Shown here in pieces: positions 62,719 through 64,000 of a stretch of DNA of 64,000 bases. Position 1 is the first letter of the stretch; every line of letters begins with the position of its first letter. The position numbers and the translations under genes were made by a program. The DNA is from Pagrus major. Taxonomy: Eukaryota > Chordata > Actinopteri > Spariformes > Sparidae. Location of the stretch: positions 13,229,703 through 13,293,702 of the forward strand of contig NC_133224.1 in assembly GCF_040436345.1 (NCBI RefSeq), read 5' to 3'. The notes under the pieces are model-generated. The model was not told the DNA's origin, did not search any database, and was given only the letters and a program-made list of their open reading frames with translations.

Positions 62719-63447
62719 TGTAATCTGAATTCCTAAATATGTGAATTTCTCTGGAGATATACTAAAAGGGAGGTTCTGCAACCAGGAAATTTTCTGTACA
62801 TGCACGGGCATTAGCTCGCTTTTATTCCAATTTATTCTATAACTGGAGAAGGTCCCAAATGAGTTGATTTTATCGAGTATCTGCGGAATCGTGACTTGTG
62901 GCTGAGAGATAAATAACAAAACATCATCAGCATATAATGAAATTTTATTTATAGATTTTTGTGTATTATAACCATGAATTAAAGGGTCTGAGCGGATACT
63001 CCCGGCAAGGGGTTCGATTGCTAAAGCAAAAATCAAGGGAGATAGAGGGCACCCTTGTCTCGTTCCTCTATATAGATTAAAACGGGGGGACAATATTTGA
63101 TTTGTGAGTATCTGTGCACAGGGGTTGTTATTGAGAAGCTTTACCATTGAAATAAATTTTTCTCCAAAATTAAATCTCTTTAAAATTTCAAACAGATAAG
63201 GTCACTCGCCTTGGTCAAATGCCTTCTCTGCATCGAGTGACAGAATGGCTAGCTCTTCTTTCGGTCTATTAGTAAAATAAATGATGTTAAATAATCATCT
63301 AAGGTTGAAAAAAGAATTTCTACCTGGTATAAAACCAGTCTGGTCTGAATGCACTAATTTATCTAAAAAGGGGCTCAATCTATTAGCCACATTTTTTGAA
63401 AATAATTTCCTATCCTGATTTAACAGAGAAATAGGACGAAAAGGGGG
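62712..63447 (-). pseudogene. L1-type LINE reverse transcriptase fragment
   Basis: The minus strand reads RPPFRPISLLNQD, then NRLSPFL, LSLDAEKAFDQ (one stop follows, near 63203), RGTRQGCPLSPLIFALAIEPLA, then SLYADDVLLFIS and FTYLGIQIT. This is an L1/Tx1-type polymerase, cut off at the right near 63447 and joined at the left to L2 sequence within ITEIQKPW, in frame. Confidence 0.8.
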
Positions 63448-63870
63448 GCGCTGTTGGACACTGAGCATGTAGGACGTGTCTCCCTTTTGCTCCGCAAGTT
63501 TGTGTTTATTTTAACTTTTTAACACAGTTTCTTTTCATTAGTTTGGCCGGTACACAATTGTGACAAGTACTTGGTCAGTCTCGGTGTGTTTTTGGGGAAT
63601 TTCAACCGACAATGGCAGCTGCACGTGGAAACTCGGCTCGCACAGGCCGTGCTAAGGCTTCTCCCTCGACTGAGCCCGCATCTCCGCCGAAGGTGGTCAC
63701 CAACCCCGAGTGTGCGCCCAATTTGGATAACCTCCGGGCTATGTTAGACCAGTTGAAAGGGGACATTTGTTGCAAAATAGACTCGCTGTCTTGCGAGCTC
63801 CGAGTGGACATTTCTTCGGTGAGAGAGGAGCTTATAGAGAGGAGCTCATATAAAATATATGACGCTGGTA
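63448..63870 (+). pseudogene. Inverted 5' end of L1-like LINE (5'UTR and ORF1 start)
   Basis: On the plus strand, opposite to the neighbouring ORF2 piece. ATG 63612 opens a frame beginning MAAARGNSARTGRAKASPST and continuing with LDNLRAMLDQLKGDICCKID and LRVDISSVREEL, the coiled-coil start of fish L1 ORF1 nucleic-acid-binding proteins. Similarity is lost after about 63845. The opposed orientation suggests the 5' inversion produced by twin priming. A host gene's first exon is the less likely alternative. Confidence 0.6.
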
Positions 63871-64000
63871 ATGCTATGGTAAATATAGTTGTTATTCACC
63901 AATGGGTTAATGTTTATTTTGTAATGTTGATAATTCAATTTAGATTTGACACATTGTACACACACAAATAAATGTACATGTTTGATAGATTTGAACCAAA
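63871..64000. other. Window end, nothing recognised
   Basis: Short AT-rich sequence after the L1 ORF1 fragment. Confidence 0.4.

Overview
This window is vertebrate nuclear DNA, most likely from a percomorph teleost. The evidence is one intact 36-exon gene encoding a FREM1 orthologue, GT-AG introns, and a dense set of mobile elements typical of teleosts: L1/Tx1-, L2- and CR1-type LINEs, a BEL/Pao LTR element, three hAT transposons (one Tol2-like) and short TTAA-flanked MITEs. There is no operon structure, CRISPR array or RNA gene that I can see. No database search was possible; family names rest on recognised motifs and remembered relatives.

Layout: 1-1640 is a decayed L1-like LINE on the minus strand. 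1640-14270 is mostly intergenic, with simple repeats, a telomere-like repeat inside an inverted repeat, a possible first non-coding exon with a good splice donor (ending 4744), teleost repeats and a minus-strand CR1/L2-type LINE (12184-13885). 14276-38636 is frem1 on the plus strand. My exon model keeps frame throughout and gives 2180 residues, close to human FREM1: signal peptide, N-terminal domain, CSPG repeat array with an RGD, one Calx-beta domain and a C-terminal C-type lectin domain. Its introns hold MITEs, a 430-bp foldback element and LINE fragments. 40468-47004 is a BEL/Pao element with gag and a nearly intact pol; a 3' LTR can be proposed but no matching 5' LTR is seen.

48972-49791 holds the first three exons seen of a leucine-rich-repeat gene resembling LRMDA (C10orf11). 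Its following intron has been colonised by transposons. A 3023-bp hAT (49854-52876) has an intact 731-residue transposase and a perfect 8-bp target duplication. Further right lies a deleted hAT (about 53163-60475) whose C-terminal dimerisation region is split by a 4325-bp Tol2-like hAT (54078-58402). That inner element also has a perfect 8-bp duplication and four exons that join to an apparently intact 654-residue transposase. The outer hAT carries a 1.86-kb purine-rich minisatellite. From 60481 to the end are a 5'-truncated L2-type LINE, joined in frame to a piece of L1-type reverse transcriptase, and the inverted 5' end of an L1-like element.

The two host genes look ordinary in themselves. 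The notable content is the nested, apparently recent and possibly still functional hAT transposons, the LINE chimera, and several strong inverted repeats, one directly at a frem1 splice donor.
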